A DNA stretch of 64,000 nt from NCBI GenBank assembly GCA_002364535.1, contig DEYL01000051.1:1-64000 (forward strand), in the 5' to 3' direction. A model generated the notes under the pieces. The model saw only the letters and a program-made list of their open reading frames with translations, was not told where the DNA came from and did not search any database. Origin of the DNA: Flavobacteriaceae bacterium UBA3159. Lineage in GTDB: Bacteria > Bacteroidota > Bacteroidia > Flavobacteriales > Flavobacteriaceae. Position 1 is the first letter of the stretch. Each line of letters begins with the position of its first letter. This document shows positions 63,855-64,000 of the stretch, piece by piece. The position numbers and the translations under genes are program-made.

Positions 63855-64000
63855 AGATGTCAACACAGGGTTGGATTTTTGTATTACGGTTTGAGTTTTT
63901 ATATTAATTTTACAAAGCGGTTTAATGGATCAAGCATTTCTTAAAACTTTAGCCGATATTTAATTTTAAATTTTCCCTTGATCTCTCCACTGAAGGAAAT

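Noticed and set aside
63790..64000. A partial gene at the right edge
   Set aside because: Only short frames (12-16 codons) occur; no coding signal beyond the dacB promoter region.

Overview
The window reads as chromosomal DNA from a member of the Bacteroidota, class Flavobacteriia. It is AT-rich. It carries three gliding-motility genes (gldJ, gldB, gldC) and porV of the type IX secretion system. Its FtsZ is very long and ends in a C-terminal peptide I associate with flavobacteria. Many intergenic spaces contain the Bacteroidetes promoter motif TAnnTTTG. I saw no rRNA, tRNA, CRISPR array, transposase or phage gene. Almost all of the DNA is dense housekeeping sequence.

Layout: (1) 1-6.4 kb: acs, then murF and gldJ on the minus strand, and porV divergent from gldJ. 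(2) 6.5-13 kb: pyruvate dehydrogenase pdhA-pdhC, an SDR oxidoreductase, a SprT-like protein and manC, running into a convergent mlaE-mlaF lipid-transport pair. (3) 13-18.4 kb: a KAS III-like enzyme, gcvP, a polytopic membrane protein and a rhodanese. (4) 18.4-24.9 kb, minus strand: a GH2 glycosidase with an unusual membrane tail, a decayed AraC-type regulator, an M3 peptidase and purE-purK. (5) 24.9-38.2 kb: a long plus-strand series with adk, obgE, a TPR protein, mpl, an internally deleted RadC, a degenerate deacetylase-like protein, a HAD phosphatase, MazG-like, aroA, queA, rlmN, a polyprenyl synthase and dnaG. (6) 38.2-42.4 kb: a response-regulator pseudogene, nadE, gldB-gldC, yihA and an alpha/beta hydrolase. 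(7) 42.5-58.3 kb: a complete division and cell-wall (dcw) cluster, mraZ-rsmH-ftsL-ftsI-murE-mraY-murD-ftsW-murG-murC-ftsQ-ftsA-ftsZ, followed by a YqeY protein. (8) 58.3-63.8 kb: a small glycan-use group (sialidase-like protein, sodium:solute symporter, GH29 fucosidase) and a PBP4-type carboxypeptidase.

Together the genes cover peptidoglycan precursor synthesis (murC, D, E, F, G, mraY), recycling (mpl), cross-linking and trimming (ftsI, dacB), cell division, gliding and type IX secretion, and central metabolism.

I did not find a clear new multi-gene system. The most interesting signals are regulatory or degenerative. They are a response-regulator gene with four in-frame stops and no frameshift, a second regulator remnant upstream of the GH2 gene, a RadC with an in-frame internal deletion and a broken metal motif, a DnaG primase lacking all four zinc ligands, a 10-bp-phased repeat array at the mraZ promoter, a C8 tract inside the queA promoter spacer, and a GH2 enzyme with a C-terminal membrane hairpin.
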